NCBI GenBank assembly: GCA_945897915.1
Contig: CAMDGB010000019.1
Location: forward strand, 1-43,817
Origin: Chryseobacterium gleum
GTDB taxonomy: Bacteria; Bacteroidota; Bacteroidia; Flavobacteriales; Flavobacteriaceae
Direction: 5' to 3'
DNA: 43,817 nucleotides
The stretch's first letter is position 1. The number at the start of each line of letters is the position of its first letter. The notes beneath the pieces were generated by a model, which was given only the letters and a program-made list of their open reading frames with translations, searched no databases and had not been told where the DNA came from. Below are positions 41,974 through 43,817 of this stretch, piece by piece. The position numbers and the translations under genes were made by a program.

Positions 41974-42801
41974 TTACACCAACTGAATACCTTCGTTATT
42001 AATATCAATCAATTTTTGTTTATATAAACTTCCGATGGCTTTTTTGAATGTTTTTTTACTCATTTTTAAAATTGATTTTATTTCTTCTGGATGACTGTTG
42101 TCATTCAATCTAAGCACACCATCATTTTGTTTTAACGCTTCTAAAACTTGTTGTGAAGAATCATCAATGGCTTCAAAGCCTTGTTTTTGGAAGGAAACGT
42201 CAATTTTTCCATCAGGGCGAATGGTTTTAATGTAACCTTTGGTTTTATATCCTGGAGAAACCGTTTCAAAAACTTCATTTTGATAGGCTAATCCTCTAAA
42301 TTTTCCATTGATAATTACGTTAATTCCAATTTCTGTAATATGGGAAACCATTAAATCGACTTCTTGTCCCACTTCAACATCTAAAGGCTCTTTGTCTAAA
42401 AACTGGTTGATTTTACTTGATGCCGCTAACCTACCTGTTTGTTTGTCTAAATACATCGTTACAATATAACGTTTGTCTTTTTCCATTTGTCGAGCTTGTT
42501 CTTTAAAAGGAACAAACAAATCTTTTTCCATTCCCCAATTTAAAAAGGCACCAAATTTATTGATGTAATTTACTTTTAAAACGGCAAACGAATTTAATGT
42601 AATAAGTGGTTTTAAAGTGGTTGCCACCGGACGCTCTTCGTGATCTAAATATACAAAAACAGTTAAGTCGTCGCCTATTGCAAAATCGTTTGGAACATAT
42701 TTATTTGGTAATAAAACATCGTCGGTTTCATTTACTAAAAACAAACCTACTTTTGTTTCTCTATCTATTTTTAATGTGTGATACACACCTATTTGCAACA
42801 T
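41974..42801 (-). CDS. CvfB-family S1-like RNA-binding protein
   Basis: A 275-residue protein of the CvfB (YitL) family, cytoplasmic proteins with three S1-like OB domains and a C-terminal winged helix. It opens MLQIGVYHTLKIDRETKVGLFL; the second domain has VNYINKFGAFLNWGMEKDLFVPFKEQ; the third VGQEVDLMVSHITEIGINVII; the tail has SILKMSKKTFKKAIGSLYKQKLI, the helix-turn-helix of the family. CvfB affects virulence-factor expression in Staphylococcus; its role in Bacteroidota is unknown. The start lies one base after the stop of the antiporter gene, so the two are co-transcribed. Confidence 0.9.
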   Translation of the reverse strand: MLQIGVYHTLKIDRETKVGLFLVNETDDVLLPNKYVPNDFAIGDDLTVFVYLDHEERPVATTLKPLITLNSFAVLKVNYINKFGAFLNWGMEKDLFVPFKEQARQMEKDKRYIVTMYLDKQTGRLAASSKINQFLDKEPLDVEVGQEVDLMVSHITEIGINVIINGKFRGLAYQNEVFETVSPGYKTKGYIKTIRPDGKIDVSFQKQGFEAIDDSSQQVLEALKQNDGVLRLNDNSHPEEIKSILKMSKKTFKKAIGSLYKQKLIDINNEGIQLV

Positions 42802-42802
42802 A

Positions 42803-43817
42803 TTATGGTTTTATTATTAAAAGTGATGGTGTGTTATTTAACCATACACTTTCTGTATCTATTAGTTTTTTCCAACTATCGATACTCATGATTAATAAAT
42901 CTTGTTCTTTCAAGAAATCTTTTTCTAATTTTGAAGAATGAATCACTTTCACATTTTCGTGAATAATTTTATTTTTCTCATTTACAATATCATATGTATC
43001 AAAAATTGATATCTTAGCATGTGAATTCTTTTTCAATAGTTTTACGTAATTCAATAAAAATTGATCTTCATTATTAAACAAAATCACAGAAATATTTTCT
43101 GTTTGAGTTAGCTCTTTATCTACAAAAATTCCTAAAGGCACTTCTGTTTTATTGATAATGGCTTGGGTTTTATCATCAAAATAATTGACTTCAAAAAGTT
43201 TTTCTTTTCCTGTAAAAGTGTTTAATAAATTTTCAGGATTTATAATTTTGGAGGTAATTCCTAATACTTTTCCTAAAAGTGTTCCTTCAAATATAGATGA
43301 ACCAATATTAATCAACACTAAATTAAATTCACCTTTATTACTCACTTCTACAATATCTGAATCGATATCTCGTGAGGCTTTAAAAAGCGTTTGAATATTT
43401 CGATTTAACTTAGTTGCTTCTTTTAAAATTGGTTTAAAACTTTCTCGTTCATATTCTTCAATTTTATATGGATTTACCTCATTTGTAGATGAAATATACA
43501 TAGCCGTTATAGATTGCTTTTCCTTTTCAAAACTAATAAAGTTATTGGCAACTTTTAACAACGGTTTTCCATCCTCAGGGTTTTCAAATGAAACCAAAAC
43601 TTTATATTCTGAGTTATCAGACGTATTTGGAACACTATTTTTTCTTGGTTTAAAGATTAAGTCAATTAAATTTAAAGCAGGACCAGTCATAAATGTAGTT
43701 GCCAAAGCCATAATCACCATCATAGCAAATATTTTTGGTGACAAAACACCTAATTCTAATCCAATATTTAGGACAATAAGTTCCATTAAGCCACGTGTAT
43801 TCATAAATGCACCTAAT
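42803..43817 (-). CDS. CPA2-family cation:proton antiporter (5' part outside window)
   Basis: Only the C-terminal part is present; the frame stays open to the right edge (codons LGAF precede MNTRG). The sequence MNTRGLMELIVLNIGLELGVL is the conserved end of CPA2-type Na+/H+ or K+/H+ exchangers, where the Arg lies in a late membrane helix. One more membrane helix (MMVIMALATTFMTGPALNLI) is followed by a cytoplasmic tail of about 280 residues with two tandem USP-like halves (KVLVSFENPEDGKPLL... and NISVILFNNEDQFLLN...). Regulation by a nucleotide-binding-like tail is plausible. Confidence 0.88.
   Translation of the reverse strand, partial: LGAFMNTRGLMELIVLNIGLELGVLSPKIFAMMVIMALATTFMTGPALNLIDLIFKPRKNSVPNTSDNSEYKVLVSFENPEDGKPLLKVANNFISFEKEKQSITAMYISSTNEVNPYKIEEYERESFKPILKEATKLNRNIQTLFKASRDIDSDIVEVSNKGEFNLVLINIGSSIFEGTLLGKVLGITSKIINPENLLNTFTGKEKLFEVNYFDDKTQAIINKTEVPLGIFVDKELTQTENISVILFNNEDQFLLNYVKLLKKNSHAKISIFDTYDIVNEKNKIIHENVKVIHSSKLEKDFLKEQDLLIMSIDSWKKLIDTESVWLNNTPSLLIIKP

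Overview
The window is AT-rich DNA from a member of the Bacteroidota, most likely a Flavobacteriaceae (Flavobacterium-like) bacterium. Support comes from a SusD-type lipoprotein, a hybrid two-component regulator, two proteins with C-terminal type IX secretion signals, a PorQ homologue, and promoters of the form TTG-N18..23-TAnnTTTG in place of -35/-10 boxes. Assignments rest on reading motifs by eye; no database search was run.

Region 1 (1-16179) is most of a polysaccharide utilization locus. At the left edge a SusD-like lipoprotein and a second surface lipoprotein lie on the + strand; the partner SusC is expected just outside the window. A hybrid two-component regulator (2704-6837, -) follows. 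Then comes a six-gene minus-strand operon, in transcription order: a T9SS-secreted protein with duplicated beta-sandwich modules, a TIM-barrel glycoside-hydrolase-like protein, three formylglycine sulfatases with CSPSR, CAPSR and CTPSR motifs, and a periplasmic aldose 1-epimerase. Together they fit capture, desulfation and cleavage of a sulfated, possibly galactose-containing, polysaccharide. The substrate is inferred.

Region 2 (16180-18986) is a boundary zone. It holds a 66-codon remnant resembling the C-terminus of DUF6371 proteins of Bacteroidota mobile elements, a small lipoprotein, a BspA-like repeat protein with a T9SS signal, and a three-tRNA operon (Ser-GCT, Pro-TGG, Arg-TCT).

Region 3 (18987-43817) is housekeeping DNA: thiolase, NlpC/P60 peptidase, kup, pheT, rpsA, an outer-membrane barrel, porQ-cmk, msrB, a haem lipoprotein and DUF4920 pair, ilvE, a PASTA protein with an RluD-type pseudouridine synthase, ddl-coaD, a DEAD-box helicase, an M14 peptidase, a NUDIX protein, pyrE, a CvfB-like protein and a truncated CPA2 antiporter. 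Three copies of a dispersed inverted repeat sit in convergent gene junctions. Two genes (helicase and pyrE) have a -7 promoter element exactly 4 nt before the start codon, which suggests leaderless mRNAs.

No CRISPR array, intact insertion sequence, prophage or recognisable new defence system was found. The least explained items are the GH-like enzyme, the first protein of the sulfatase operon, the split-domain surface lipoprotein and the junction-specific repeats.
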